From NCBI GenBank assembly GCA_009469685.1, contig SSTA01000043.1, positions 1-47,406 on the forward strand: a DNA stretch of 47,406 nt, written 5' to 3'. Under the pieces are notes generated by a model, which did not search any database, was not told the DNA's origin, and saw only the letters and a list, made by a program, of their open reading frames with translations. Positions 1 to 10,332 of this stretch are shown in pieces (position 1 is the first letter of the stretch; every line of letters begins with the position of its first letter). The DNA is from Azonexaceae bacterium. Lineage in GTDB: Bacteria > Pseudomonadota > Gammaproteobacteria > Burkholderiales > Rhodocyclaceae. The translations under genes and the position numbers were made by a program.

Positions 1-1475
1 ACCTTGCCCAGCAGGCTGTGAGGCAGTTCGGCCCAATGGGCGGTCATGAAATCCTGGGTCTGGACGGCTCGGAGCGCGACGACATACTCGTAGGTACGGC
101 CATCGCCCATCACGCCGACGCTCTTGACCGGCAAAAATACGGCGAAGGCCTGGCTGGTCTTGTCGTACCAGTCTGCGGACCGCAGTTCGTCGATGAAGAT
201 GGCGTCGGCCCGGCGCAGGAGGTCGGCAAACTCCTTCTTGACCTCGCCGAGGATGCGCACGCCCAATCCGGGACCCGGAAAGGGGTGGCGATAGACCATT
301 TCGTGGGGAAGTCCCAGGGCGATCCCCAGTTCGCGGACTTCGTCCTTAAACAATTCGCGCAGCGGCTCCAGGAGCTTCAGCTTAAGGGTTTCCGGCAAAC
401 CGCCCACATTGTGGTGGCTCTTGATGGTGTGGGCCTTGCCGGTCTTGCTGCCGGCGGATTCGATGACATCGGGGTAGATGGTGCCCTGGGCCAGCCATTT
501 CGCGTTGGGCAGCTTCCTCGCTTCCGCCTGGAAGACCTCGACGAATTCCCGGCCGATGATCTTGCGCTTGGCTTCGGGGTCGGCGACGCCCTTGAGATGC
601 CCCATGAACTGTTCGGTGGCATCCACGTGGATGACCTTGACGCCCAGATTGCGGGAAAAGGTCCGCATGACCTGGTCGGCCTCGTTCAGGCGCAAAAGGC
701 CGTTGTCGACAAACACGCAGGTCAACTGGTCGCCGATGGCCCGGTGCAGGAGCGCTGCCACGACGGAAGAATCGACGCCTCCGGAAAGCCCGAGGATGAC
801 CTCCTCGTCCCCGACCTGGGTACGCACTTTCTCGATGGCTTCATTCACGTAGTCCGGCATGTTCCAATCGTGGCCGCAACCGCAGATCTCATGCACGAAA
901 CGGGCGATCATCTCCTTGCCTTTGAGGGTATGGGTGACCTCGGGATGGAACTGGACGGCGTAGAAGCCGCGGTCCTCGTCGGCCATGGCAGCCACCGGGC
1001 AGGACTCGTTGCTGGCAATGACCTTGAAGCCGGGAGGCAGTTGGGTCACTTTGTCCCCGTGGCTCATCCACACATCGAGGAGACCATGACCCTGGTCGTT
1101 GCTGCGGTCCTCGATGCCGTTGAAAAGGCGCGAATGGCCTCGGGCTCTGACTTCGGCATAGCCGAACTCCCGCTTGCCCGAGCTTTCCACCTTGCCGCCG
1201 AGTTGCTGGGCCATGGTCTGCATGCCGTAGCAGATGCCCAGCACCGGGACGCCCAGCTCGAATACCCCCTGCGGTGCTTTCCATTCCAGGGCCTCATAAA
1301 CCGAGTTCGGGCCGCCGGAGAGAATGATTCCCCGGGGGTTGAACCGGCGGATGAAGTCTTCGGTGACATCGAAGGGGTGAAGTTCGCAATAGACCTGCTG
1401 CTCCCGCACCCGACGGGCGATGAGCTGGGTGACCTGGGAACCGAAATCGAGGATGAGGATTTTCTGGTGGGACAT
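1..1475 (-). CDS. guaA: GMP synthase (glutamine-hydrolysing), 3' end cut by window edge
   Basis: Converts XMP to GMP using ATP and glutamine, the last step of guanine nucleotide synthesis in the cytosol. I translated it by hand because the frame has no stop inside the window. It starts [12 protein letters not shown]. The class I amidotransferase triad is visible: Cys82 in GICYGM, His177 and Glu179 in FHPEV. The ATP-pyrophosphatase loop SGGVDSS follows at about 231-237, then the dimerisation domain. The 491 codons present are about 30 short of the family's usual 520-525 residues; the missing tail lies left of base 1. The ATG at 1475 has no clear Shine-Dalgarno but matches the usual N-terminus. 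It lies downstream of guaB and a small ORF on the same strand. Identification is certain; only the end is unseen. Confidence 0.97.
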   Translation of the reverse strand, partial: MSHQKILILDFGSQVTQLIARRVREQQVYCELHPFDVTEDFIRRFNPRGIILSGGPNSVYEALEWKAPQGVFELGVPVLGICYGMQTMAQQLGGKVESSGKREFGYAEVRARGHSRLFNGIEDRSNDQGHGLLDVWMSHGDKVTQLPPGFKVIASNESCPVAAMADEDRGFYAVQFHPEVTHTLKGKEMIARFVHEICGCGHDWNMPDYVNEAIEKVRTQVGDEEVILGLSGGVDSSVVAALLHRAIGDQLTCVFVDNGLLRLNEADQVMRTFSRNLGVKVIHVDATEQFMGHLKGVADPEAKRKIIGREFVEVFQAEARKLPNAKWLAQGTIYPDVIESAGSKTGKAHTIKSHHNVGGLPETLKLKLLEPLRELFKDEVRELGIALGLPHEMVYRHPFPGPGLGVRILGEVKKEFADLLRRADAIFIDELRSADWYDKTSQAFAVFLPVKSVGVMGDGRTYEYVVALRAVQTQDFMTAHWAELPHSLLGK

Positions 1476-1502
1476 GGCGCGGGTGGAAAATGCGACGTAG
1501 GA

Positions 1503-1524
1503 GGAAAAGAAGCCGGTTTCCGGC
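1503..1524 (-). terminator. Terminator- or attenuator-like hairpin before guaA
   Basis: Read on the minus strand, GCCGG-AAA-CCGGC (1524-1512) forms a five-pair GC stem with a three-base loop and is followed at once by TTCTTTT (1511-1505). It lies between the stop of the small ORF (1530) and the guaA start (1475). The stem is short and the T run is interrupted, so it may be a weak or partial terminator that tunes guaA against guaB. This is inference from sequence only. Confidence 0.35.
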
Positions 1525-1529
1525 ACCCT

Positions 1530-1652
1530 TCAAAAATCGAATTTACTGGAACTCATCCGGTCGATATAGAGCAGGAACTGGGAAGCGCCAACGGCTCCCC
1601 CCACCGCCAGGGCGACCAGAAGGACCTTGACCCAGGTCGGCCATTTGGACAC
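1530..1652 (-). CDS. Small hypothetical membrane protein between guaB and guaA (40 aa)
   Basis: A 40-codon ORF with a GTG start at 1652 and TGA stop at 1530-1532. The product begins MSKWPTWVKVLLVALAVGG and ends in SSKFDF. It has a short basic N-terminus (two Lys, two Trp), one hydrophobic stretch at about residues 8-30 and a polar tail, as expected of a single-span inner-membrane protein with the N-terminus inside. Third codon positions are mostly G or C up to about codon 32, as in neighbouring genes. The GTG lies three bases after the guaB stop and in the same frame as guaB. No Shine-Dalgarno is visible, so translation would need re-initiation after guaB or readthrough of its TGA. I recognise no family. 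It could be chance, but its position, composition and clean hydrophobic segment argue for a real gene. Confidence 0.5.
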   Translation of the reverse strand: MSKWPTWVKVLLVALAVGGAVGASQFLLYIDRMSSSKFDF

Positions 1653-1655
1653 GGA

Positions 1656-3170
<1,515 letters not shown>

Positions 3171-3181
3171 TCAGGCCGCCC

Positions 3182-3646
3182 ATGAAAGCCCTTCCCAGCC
3201 TAGTTTTCGGACTTGTCACCGTCGTCGCGATACCTGCGTGGGCGGATACCTGCCAGTGGAAGGACAGCGCAGGCCGCACGGTGATTTCAGACCAACCTCC
3301 CCCGGGCAACGCAAAGGACATCCGCTGTGCAAGCGGACGCACCTCCGTGGGCGGGCCCGATCCCGTCGCCGCCACCGCCCCGAAGACCCTCTCGGAAAAG
3401 GACATGGATTTCAAGAAGCGGCAGCAGGAAGGCAAGGAAAAAGCCGAGAAAGCCGCCAAGGAGAATTCCGCTGCAACGGATCGCAAGGAAAACTGCGAGC
3501 GAGCTCAGCGCCAGATCGCCGGTCTGGAAGCCGGCGAACGCGTTGCGACGGTCGATGCCAACGGAGAGCGGCGTTTCCTGGATGACACCGAACGGCAGGC
3601 CGAAATCGAGCGGACCCGTCGAATAGCGAACGAGTCCTGCAAGTAG
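3182..3646 (+). CDS. Exported DUF4124 domain protein
   Basis: A 154-residue protein with a signal peptide (MKALPSLVFGLVTVVAIPAWA, likely cut after AWA at about residue 20). Next comes a short DUF4124-like domain (CQWKDSAGRTVISDQPP), a fold common in beta- and gammaproteobacterial exported proteins but without an established function. The rest is charged and probably helical (about 70-150), rich in Lys, Glu and Arg, with Cys near the end (ANESCK). The ATG at 3182 was chosen over an earlier in-frame start at 3125 because it begins the signal peptide. It diverges from guaB and converges on rnfH with two bases between the stops. A second DUF4124 protein lies at 41745-42353. Role unknown. Confidence 0.8.
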   Translation: MKALPSLVFGLVTVVAIPAWADTCQWKDSAGRTVISDQPPPGNAKDIRCASGRTSVGGPDPVAATAPKTLSEKDMDFKKRQQEGKEKAEKAAKENSAATDRKENCERAQRQIAGLEAGERVATVDANGERRFLDDTERQAEIERTRRIANESCK

Positions 3647-3648
3647 CT

Positions 3649-3987
3649 TCAGCCCTCGCTGCCTTCGGCCTCTCCGGCCCCCTTCTTCATCACCTTTCCC
3701 TCGGCGGCGCGCTGCTTGCGCACTTCTTTCGGGTCGGCGATCAGCGGACGATAGATTTCGACTCTATCCTTGTCACGTAGGGGCGTATCGAGCTTGGCCA
3801 GCTTGGCAAAGACCCCGAACTTGTTTTTCCTGAGGTCGATTTCCGGGTAGCGCGCAAGCAATCCGGAGCGTTCCAGGGCGTCCTGAACCGTCGTTCCTTG
3901 AGGAACGACCAACTCCACCAGATCCTGCTTGCTCGCCTGGGCATAGCAGACCTGCACCTGAATCGTTTCAGCCACGGGGAGCTCCAT
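3649..3987 (-). CDS. rnfH: RnfH family ubiquitin-like protein
   Basis: A 112-residue RnfH (UPF0125) protein of the beta-grasp, ubiquitin-like group. The conserved segments IQVQVCYA, LVVPQGTTVQDAL, FGVFAKLA and DRVEIYRPLIADPK are all present, followed by a basic tail (RKQRAAEGKVMKKG). The ATG at 3987 (MELPVAETIQV) fits the family better than the longer frame from 4023. It overlaps the 3' end of ratA by 20 bases on the same strand, a pairing found in many proteobacteria. No rnf electron-transport genes are in the window. Its molecular role is not settled; a link to the RatA/SmpB neighbourhood is inferred from conserved order only. Confidence 0.9.
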   Translation of the reverse strand: MELPVAETIQVQVCYAQASKQDLVELVVPQGTTVQDALERSGLLARYPEIDLRKNKFGVFAKLAKLDTPLRDKDRVEIYRPLIADPKEVRKQRAAEGKVMKKGAGEAEGSEG

Positions 3988-4411
3988 AAACCTGATCCGC
4001 GCGGCGAACGAAAGCATCGACAAAGGTGTTGGCGATGTGACTGAAGACCGGGCCGATCACTTTTTCAAAGAGTTTGCTGGAAAACTCGTAGTGCAATTGG
4101 AATTGAATCTTGCACGCCCTTTCCGCCAGGGACTTGAATTGCCAGGACCCTTCCAGCCGGCGAAACGGCCCGTCCACCAGTCGGATATTCATCCAGACGC
4201 CAATTTCCTTGGCATTTTCGGTGGTAAAGCAGGACTTCACGCTATGGTAATTGATGTGGAGCGTAGCCACTGTCCGGTGCTCGTCGCGATATTTGAGCTC
4301 GGTGTGGCTGCACCAGGGGAGGAAGGCGGGATAGTCTTCGCAGGCGTCGACCAGATCGAACATTTCCCGGGCGGAATGTTCGATCAACACCGTTTTCTCC
4401 ACGACCGCCAT
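3968..4411 (-). CDS. ratA: RatA / START-like (COQ10-type) protein
   Basis: A 147-residue polyketide-cyclase/START-like protein. Hallmarks are the start MAVVEKTVLIEHSA, the YPAFLPWC motif at about residues 27-34, and the closing FVDAFVRRADQVYG. The E. coli homologue RatA was reported to block 70S ribosome assembly, while the same fold in COQ10 binds ubiquinone, so either role is possible here. The ATG at 4411 gives the family's usual length; the longer upstream frame is antisense to smpB. It is divergent from smpB and overlaps rnfH. An AT-rich patch at 4447-4453 (TAAAAT on the minus strand) could be its -10, without a convincing -35. Confidence 0.92.
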   Translation of the reverse strand: MAVVEKTVLIEHSAREMFDLVDACEDYPAFLPWCSHTELKYRDEHRTVATLHINYHSVKSCFTTENAKEIGVWMNIRLVDGPFRRLEGSWQFKSLAERACKIQFQLHYEFSSKLFEKVIGPVFSHIANTFVDAFVRRADQVYGAPRG

Positions 4412-4468
4412 CGATGGGCGCCTTCCCGAATCCTGTAAGATTGCGGATTTTAATGGATCGCAGGCGGC

Positions 4469-4918
4469 ATGAGCATCACGGTCAATAAAAAAGCCTTTCA
4501 CGACTATTTCGTCGAGGAAAAGTACGAGGCGGGGCTGGCGCTCGAGGGTTGGGAGGTCAAATCCATCCGAGCCGGCCGGGCCAATATCAAAGAAGCCTAC
4601 GTCATCCTGCGCAACGGAGAGGTCTACATCGTCGGCATGCACCTGACCCCTCTGCCGACCGCTTCGACCCACATCCATCCCGATCCGACCCGCACGCGCA
4701 AGCTCTTGCTCCACAATGCCCAGATCATGAAGCTCATCGGCAAGGTGGAACGGGCGGGCTACACCCTCGTTCCCCTCGATTTGCACTATACCCGCGGTCG
4801 CGTCAAGGTCGAAATAGGCCTAGCCAAGGGCAAGAAGCAGTACGACAAGCGCGCCGACGCCATGGAACACGATGCCAAGAGAGAAGCCGCCAAGGCCATG
4901 AAAGAACGCCAGCGTTAG
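4469..4918 (+). CDS. smpB: SsrA-binding protein SmpB
   Basis: SmpB binds tmRNA and delivers it to stalled ribosomes for trans-translation. The 149 residues match the family. The start [14 protein letters not shown], the [19 protein letters not shown] block (about 16-34), the GRANIKEAY loop and the basic tail ([26 protein letters not shown]) are all diagnostic. The ATG at 4469 follows GCAGGCGGC, a weak ribosome site. It is divergent from ratA, 57 bases away; the ssrA gene is not in this window. The next gene on this strand starts 113 bases on and is unrelated. Confidence 0.98.
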   Translation: MSITVNKKAFHDYFVEEKYEAGLALEGWEVKSIRAGRANIKEAYVILRNGEVYIVGMHLTPLPTASTHIHPDPTRTRKLLLHNAQIMKLIGKVERAGYTLVPLDLHYTRGRVKVEIGLAKGKKQYDKRADAMEHDAKREAAKAMKERQR

Positions 4919-5031
4919 TTGGCGGCCCTACTGCGGCGTAATCGTCTTCCGCCCATGATCTCAGGGATTCCCGGGTATATCGGGACTCGCTCCGGCGGTA
5001 TGATGCGGGTCATTTCCTCGAACCTTCGGCC

Positions 5032-7935
5032 ATGATCAACCGCCTGCGCCTGTCGACTCGCATCCATCTGGCTGTGGCGCTGCCGGCTCTGGCCTTGCTG
5101 ATCGCCTCTCTTTTCCACTTGAACGACAAGTGGCGCGACCTTCAGGAACTGGGGAAAATCCGCGAGATGGCGGGACTCGCCCAGGTGGGCGGGCAGTTGA
5201 TCCACAGTCTGGCTGCTGAACGCGGCGCCACCGCTTATTTCCTCGGTAGCGAAGGGTTGTCCTTCGCGGAGGAGATGGCCACCGCACGTCAGGAGACCGA
5301 TTCCAGTATTCGGGCTTGGCACGCCTTTGCAGGCGAACCCGACTTCCAGATTCTGGACGACAACCTGCGGCGAAGCTTGGCATCGGTGCAAAGGGCGCTC
5401 GATCAGCTCAAGCCCATGCGGGAGCGCGTTGACGCCCGCACGGTCACTCCCCTCGGTCAAACAACCTTTTACACTGAAGCGAATGCCCTGTTGCTCACGG
5501 CGATCGTCCAATTCGGCCGGATATCGTCGCAGGTCGAATTGGCGACGCTGGTCGCCGCATACACCAGCCTGATCCGCGGAAAGGAAGCCCTCGGCCAACA
5601 GCGGGCGGCGGGCTCCCTCGGTTTTTCCGCCGGCCACTTCGACTTGGTCCTGTTCCAGCGCTTTCTGGCCGCTACCGGGTCCCAGAACGCCTACTTTGCG
5701 CAATTCGGCGAATACGCCCCGCCTGACCTCGCGCTTCGCATGCGCGAAATCCTTTCCAGCCTTGCGATGCAGGAAATCGATTGGCTGCGCGACGAGGTTG
5801 CCCGGGCGGGACCCGGAGGACCGCTCGAGTCCCGTGGCGGAGAGAAATGGTTCCATACGGTCACTGCGGTGATCAATGCCATCAATGGGCTCGCTCACCG
5901 CGTCGAGGAGCGCATCGTGACCGTCAGCGAGCGGGAATACCGTATTGCGCGCGGGGGCCTCTCGGTCGCCACCGCCCTCACCCTGGTGATGGTCATGATC
6001 ACTTTCTGGATCGGCTACGTAATCGCCAGAGGCGTCCGCGATACCCTGGCCACGTCTTCCAACGCCTTGGTCCGCCTGGCCAAGGGCAATCTCGAAGTCG
6101 CGCTTCAGCCGGGGGATTTTCCCGGTGAAGCCCGTGCCATCTACGATGCTTTGCAGGCCTTCCGCGAAAGTCTCGTCAGCCGGCGCAATCTTACCGAAGA
6201 GCTCACCAGGGCTCGTGATGAGCTGGCCCTGATCAATGCGAACCTGGAACAGCGAGTCGCCGAACGGACGGCCGATCTGCGCCTGGCGGCCAGCGTTTTC
6301 GAAAATACCGCCGAAGGCATCATGGTGACCGATACCGCAGGCACGATCATCTCGGTCAACCCTGCATTTTCGGCGATTACCGGGTATGCGGCCGAGGAGG
6401 TCATCGGCGAGACCCCTAGACTCCTGAAATCGGATCATCATCCCCCGGAATTCTATCGAGCCATGTGGGGCGATCTGCTCGCCACCGGATTCTGGGAGGG
6501 GCAGGTCTGGAACCGTCGCAAGGGCGGCGAGGCTTTCCTGGAATGGCAGACGATCAGCGTGGTTCCCGATCAGGAAGGCAAGCCGCTCCGTTACGTCGCA
6601 GTCTTCAACGACGTCACCGAACTGCATCACAAGGACGAGCGCCTGCGCCATCAGGCCTACCACGACGTCCTAACCGGACTCCCCAACCGACTTCTGCTCC
6701 AGGATCGCCTGCGCCATGATATGGACGTCGCTGCCCGCAATAGCGAAGTGTTGGCGACGATGGTCCTCGATCTGGACAATTTCAAGCTGATCAATGACAG
6801 CCTCGGCCACGACGTCGGCGACCTTCTGCTCCAGGAGATTGCCCGGCGCTTGACGGCTTGCCTGCGCCAGAGCGACACCGTCGCCAGAACCGGCGGCGAT
6901 GAATTCGTCATCGTCCTCACCCAGGTCTCCGACGCAACCGAAGTCGCCCATACCGCCGACCGCATCATCCGGTCCCTCGCACTCCCCGTCGCAGTGGCCG
7001 GCCAGGAACTGCATACCGCCGGTAGCCTGGGAATCGCCTTCTACCCGGAAGACTCGACCGATCCCGTGGCCCTCATTAAGAATGCGGACATGGCCATGTA
7101 TCAGGCCAAAGCCGACGGACGGGGCACCTACCGCTTCTTCGACGCTGAGATGAACCGACGCAGCGCCAACCGCATGGCCGTGGAAACCGCTCTGCGCCGC
7201 TCCCTGGAAGCCCAGGAGTTCGCGCTGGCTTACCAACCCAAGGTCGATCTCACCCATGGAAACCCCCAGGGATTAGAGGTCTTGGTGCGTTGGCCCCATC
7301 CAACCCTGGGAACGGTGCCCCCCAGCGAGTTCATTCCCATTGCCGAGGATTCCGGACTGATCGTCCCGCTGGGTAGTTGGGTCATCATTGCGACCTGTCG
7401 TCAGATGAAACTCTGGCGCGACGACGGCAATGTCATTCCGCGTATTGCCGTCAACCTGTCTGCCCGCCAGTTTGCTGACGCTCAACTGGTCGATTTCATT
7501 GCCGAGCAGTTGAACATCCACGAATTGCCGCCCCATTGCCTGGAACTGGAAGTCACTGAATCCACTGTAATGACAGACCCGGAGAAGGCCATCGCCACCC
7601 TGGAAAGACTGCACCGACTCGGTGTGCGAATCGCTGTAGACGATTTCGGTACGGGCTATTCTTCTTTGAGTTACCTGAAGCGCCTACCCTTGGATATCCT
7701 CAAGATCGACCGCAGCTTCGTCAAAGACATCTGCACCGATGCCGAAGATGCCGCCATAGCCCGGACGATCATCGCCCTCGGCCAGACCCTGGGGCTGCAA
7801 GTCGTCGCTGAGGGGATCGAAACCGAAGCCCAGCGAGCCGCTTTGCTGACGATGGGATGCACCATCGGTCAGGGCTTCCTCTTTGCAGCGCCCCAGCCGC
7901 CCGAGGCGGCTGTGCGCTTTCTAGAGAAGGCGTAA
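5032..7935 (+). CDS. Membrane diguanylate cyclase/phosphodiesterase with NIT sensor (NIT-HAMP-PAS-GGDEF-EAL)
   Basis: A 967-residue cyclic-di-GMP protein. Transmembrane helix 1 is at about 12-28. A periplasmic NIT-type domain follows, with LIHSLAAERGATAYFLGS at about 57-74, a signature of nitrate/nitrite-sensing domains. Helix 2 is at about 307-332, then HAMP, a short coiled coil and PAS (about 420-540). GGDEF is intact at 621-625, with an inhibitory RQSD site at 612-615, five residues before it as in the standard I-site. The EAL domain reads EVL at 749-751 and keeps NLSARQF, LEVTES, DDFGTGYSS, the KID lysine and VVAEGIET. Both activities are therefore plausible, with product feedback on the cyclase. 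The ligand is not known; nitrate/nitrite is only a family-based guess. It stands alone between smpB and ppsA, converging on ppsA with 12 bases between stops. Confidence 0.93.
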   Translation: MINRLRLSTRIHLAVALPALALLIASLFHLNDKWRDLQELGKIREMAGLAQVGGQLIHSLAAERGATAYFLGSEGLSFAEEMATARQETDSSIRAWHAFAGEPDFQILDDNLRRSLASVQRALDQLKPMRERVDARTVTPLGQTTFYTEANALLLTAIVQFGRISSQVELATLVAAYTSLIRGKEALGQQRAAGSLGFSAGHFDLVLFQRFLAATGSQNAYFAQFGEYAPPDLALRMREILSSLAMQEIDWLRDEVARAGPGGPLESRGGEKWFHTVTAVINAINGLAHRVEERIVTVSEREYRIARGGLSVATALTLVMVMITFWIGYVIARGVRDTLATSSNALVRLAKGNLEVALQPGDFPGEARAIYDALQAFRESLVSRRNLTEELTRARDELALINANLEQRVAERTADLRLAASVFENTAEGIMVTDTAGTIISVNPAFSAITGYAAEEVIGETPRLLKSDHHPPEFYRAMWGDLLATGFWEGQVWNRRKGGEAFLEWQTISVVPDQEGKPLRYVAVFNDVTELHHKDERLRHQAYHDVLTGLPNRLLLQDRLRHDMDVAARNSEVLATMVLDLDNFKLINDSLGHDVGDLLLQEIARRLTACLRQSDTVARTGGDEFVIVLTQVSDATEVAHTADRIIRSLALPVAVAGQELHTAGSLGIAFYPEDSTDPVALIKNADMAMYQAKADGRGTYRFFDAEMNRRSANRMAVETALRRSLEAQEFALAYQPKVDLTHGNPQGLEVLVRWPHPTLGTVPPSEFIPIAEDSGLIVPLGSWVIIATCRQMKLWRDDGNVIPRIAVNLSARQFADAQLVDFIAEQLNIHELPPHCLELEVTESTVMTDPEKAIATLERLHRLGVRIAVDDFGTGYSSLSYLKRLPLDILKIDRSFVKDICTDAEDAAIARTIIALGQTLGLQVVAEGIETEAQRAALLTMGCTIGQGFLFAAPQPPEAAVRFLEKA

Positions 7936-7947
7936 GCGCCCGGCGGG

Positions 7948-10320
7948 TCAGGCCCGGTGCTTGCCCAGACGGGTCCAGGTGTCGACCACCGTATCCGGAT
8001 TGAGCGAGATGGAGGAAATGCCCTGGTCCATCAGCCACTCGGCCAAGTCGGGATGGTCGGAGGGGCCCTGGCCGCAAATGCCGATGTATTTCCCCAACTT
8101 GTTGGCGGCGGAGATGGCCATCGCCAACAACATCTTGACGGCAGGATCGCGTTCGTCGAAGAGGTTGGCGACCAGACCGGAATCCCGATCCAGGCCGAGG
8201 GCGAGCTGGGTCAAATCGTTGGATCCAATCGAGAAACCGTCGAAGATCTTGAGGAAATCCTCGGCCAGCAGGGCATTCGAGGGAATTTCGCACATCATGA
8301 TGAGCTTCAACTCATTCTCGCCTTGCTTGAGGCCGTGCTCGGCCAGCAGGTCGACGACGGCCTGACCTTCGCCCAGAGTGCGGACGAAAGGCACCATGAG
8401 CTGGACATTGGTCAGCCCCATTTCCTCACGCACCCGCTTCATGGCGCGACACTCAAGTTCGAAACAGTCGCGGAAGGTCTCGGCGATGTAGCGCGACGCG
8501 CCGCGGAAGCCGAGCATGGGGTTTTCCTCTTCCGGCTCGTAGAGTTCTCCGCCCAGGAGCTTGCGGTACTCGTTGGACTTGAAATCCGAGAGCCGGACGA
8601 TCACCGGATTGGGCCAGAAGGCGGCAGCAATGGTGGCCACGCCTTCGACCAGCTTTTCGACGAAAAAGGCTTTCGGCGACGCATAGCCCCGGGCGCGGCG
8701 CTTGATCTCTTCCCGCTTTGACGCCGGTAGCCGCTCGACGTCAAGGATGGCCTTGGGGTGAATACCAATGACGTTGTTGATGATGAACTCGACGCGGGCC
8801 AGCCCGACGCCTGCGTTGGGCAACTGGGCGAATTCGAAGGCCAGTTCCGGATTGCCGACGTTCATCATGACTTTGAGGGGAATCTCCGGCATGGCCGAGA
8901 TGTCCCGCGTCACCACTTCGAAGTCGAGGCGGCCGCGATAGACATGGCCGGTATCGCCCTCGGTGCACGAAACCGTCACCGTGTCGCCGTCGGTCAAGGT
9001 TTCTGTGGCGTCGCCGCAGCCGACGATGGCCGGAATGCCCAGTTCGCGGGCAATGATGGCGGCGTGGCAGGTACGACCGCCGCGGTTGGTGACGATGGCC
9101 GCGGCCCGTTTCATCACCGGCTCCCAGTTGGGATCGGTCATGTCGGCGACCAGCACGTCGCCCGTCTGGACCTTGTCCATTTCCTTCGGGTCATGAACGA
9201 TGCGTACCGGGCCGATACCGATCTTCTGCCCGATGGCGCGGCCCGAGGCCAGCACCTTGGAGTACTGCTTGAGGGTAAATTTTTCGACCTTGCCGCCACC
9301 GCCCTGGGACTTCACCGTTTCGGGCCGCGCCTGGAGGATGTAGAGCTTGCCATCGACGCCGTCCTTACCCCACTCGATGTCCATCGGGCGCTGGTAGTGC
9401 TTTTCGATAATCTGGGCATACCGCGCCAATTCCATCACTTCGGCGTCGTCGATCGAAAAGCGGTGGCGGTCAGGTTCGGCGACGTCCAGGGTCACGGTGG
9501 ACCTACCCGCGACCTTCTCGGCGGCGAAGACCATCTTGAGCATTTTGGAACCCAAATTGCGACGCACTACGGCATGCTTGCCGGCCTCGAGCATGGGTTT
9601 GTGGACGTAGAACTCATCCGGATTCACAGCGCCCTGCACCACGGTTTCGCCGAGACCGTAGCTTGCGGTGACGAACACGGCATCGCGGAAGCCGGATTCG
9701 GTGTCCAGGGTGAACATCACGCCGGCCGCCCCCTTGTCGGAGCGGACCATGCGTTGGATGCCAGCAGACAAAGCCACGTCGGCATGGACGAAGCCCTTGT
9801 GCACCCGATAGGAAATGGCGCGGTCGTTGTAGAGCGACGCGAACACCTCCTTGATGGCGTGCATGATGTTTTCCAGGCCCACGATGTTGAGGAAGGTTTC
9901 CTGCTGGCCGGCGAAGGACGCATCCGGCAAATCCTCGGCGGTCGCGGACGAGCGCACCGCAAAGGACATGTCGTCGCCGGATTCGGCAACCAGGCGCTGG
10001 TATTGCTCGGTGATCGCAATGGTCAGCTCCATGGGGAACGGCGTCTCGAGGATGGACTGGCGGATCTCGGCGCCGGTCCTGACCAGGGCGTTGACGTCGT
10101 CGACGTCGAGGGCGTCGAGGGCGGCATTGATCCTCTTGTCGAGACCGCTCTGGGCCAGAAAATCCCGGTAGGCCTTGGCCGTCGTCGCGAAACCGCCGGG
10201 CACGCGCACGCCCGAGTCGGCGAGCTGGCTGATCATTTCGCCCAGGGAGGCGTTCTTGCCGCCGACTTTATCCACGTCGGTCATGCGCAGCTTTTCAAAG
10301 GGAATGACGAGGGCTTCCAT
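7948..10320 (-). CDS. ppsA: Phosphoenolpyruvate synthase
   Basis: Makes PEP from pyruvate with ATP and water (products PEP, AMP, phosphate), needed to grow on lactate or pyruvate. The 790 residues match the family. The N-terminal nucleotide-binding domain carries [10 protein letters not shown] and [12 protein letters not shown] (about 121-132). The swivelling domain has the phospho-acceptor His419 in [17 protein letters not shown]. The C-terminal barrel contains [11 protein letters not shown] and ends with [17 protein letters not shown], which holds the active-site Cys. The ATG at 10320 was chosen over 10335 because AAAGGA (10332-10327) sits six bases before it. It lies 11 bases after lldR on the same strand, so the two are probably co-transcribed. 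PpsR (21047-21859) is expected to switch it by phosphorylation. Confidence 0.97.
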   Translation of the reverse strand: MEALVIPFEKLRMTDVDKVGGKNASLGEMISQLADSGVRVPGGFATTAKAYRDFLAQSGLDKRINAALDALDVDDVNALVRTGAEIRQSILETPFPMELTIAITEQYQRLVAESGDDMSFAVRSSATAEDLPDASFAGQQETFLNIVGLENIMHAIKEVFASLYNDRAISYRVHKGFVHADVALSAGIQRMVRSDKGAAGVMFTLDTESGFRDAVFVTASYGLGETVVQGAVNPDEFYVHKPMLEAGKHAVVRRNLGSKMLKMVFAAEKVAGRSTVTLDVAEPDRHRFSIDDAEVMELARYAQIIEKHYQRPMDIEWGKDGVDGKLYILQARPETVKSQGGGGKVEKFTLKQYSKVLASGRAIGQKIGIGPVRIVHDPKEMDKVQTGDVLVADMTDPNWEPVMKRAAAIVTNRGGRTCHAAIIARELGIPAIVGCGDATETLTDGDTVTVSCTEGDTGHVYRGRLDFEVVTRDISAMPEIPLKVMMNVGNPELAFEFAQLPNAGVGLARVEFIINNVIGIHPKAILDVERLPASKREEIKRRARGYASPKAFFVEKLVEGVATIAAAFWPNPVIVRLSDFKSNEYRKLLGGELYEPEEENPMLGFRGASRYIAETFRDCFELECRAMKRVREEMGLTNVQLMVPFVRTLGEGQAVVDLLAEHGLKQGENELKLIMMCEIPSNALLAEDFLKIFDGFSIGSNDLTQLALGLDRDSGLVANLFDERDPAVKMLLAMAISAANKLGKYIGICGQGPSDHPDLAEWLMDQGISSISLNPDTVVDTWTRLGKHRA

Positions 10321-10326
10321 GCCGGA

Positions 10327-10332
10327 TCCTTT
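10327..10332 (-). promoter_or_regulatory. Ribosome binding site that fixes the ppsA start
   Basis: AAAGGA on the minus strand, overlapping the last base of the lldR stop and ending six bases before the ATG at 10320. It favours that ATG over the in-frame one at 10335, which has no such site. Confidence 0.6.

Noticed and set aside
749..1300. Frameshift or break in guaA
   Set aside because: The hand translation runs without a stop or jump from 1475 to base 3; absence of a listed frame is due only to the missing stop at the window edge.
4915..6663. A 582-codon minus-strand open frame opposite the GGDEF-EAL gene
   Set aside because: Shadow of codon bias; the plus strand has intact NIT, PAS and GGDEF motifs and no gene-like start signal is seen on the minus strand.
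7936..7947. Terminator between the converging GGDEF-EAL and ppsA genes
   Set aside because: Only 12 bases separate the stops and no stem with a T run is visible on either strand.
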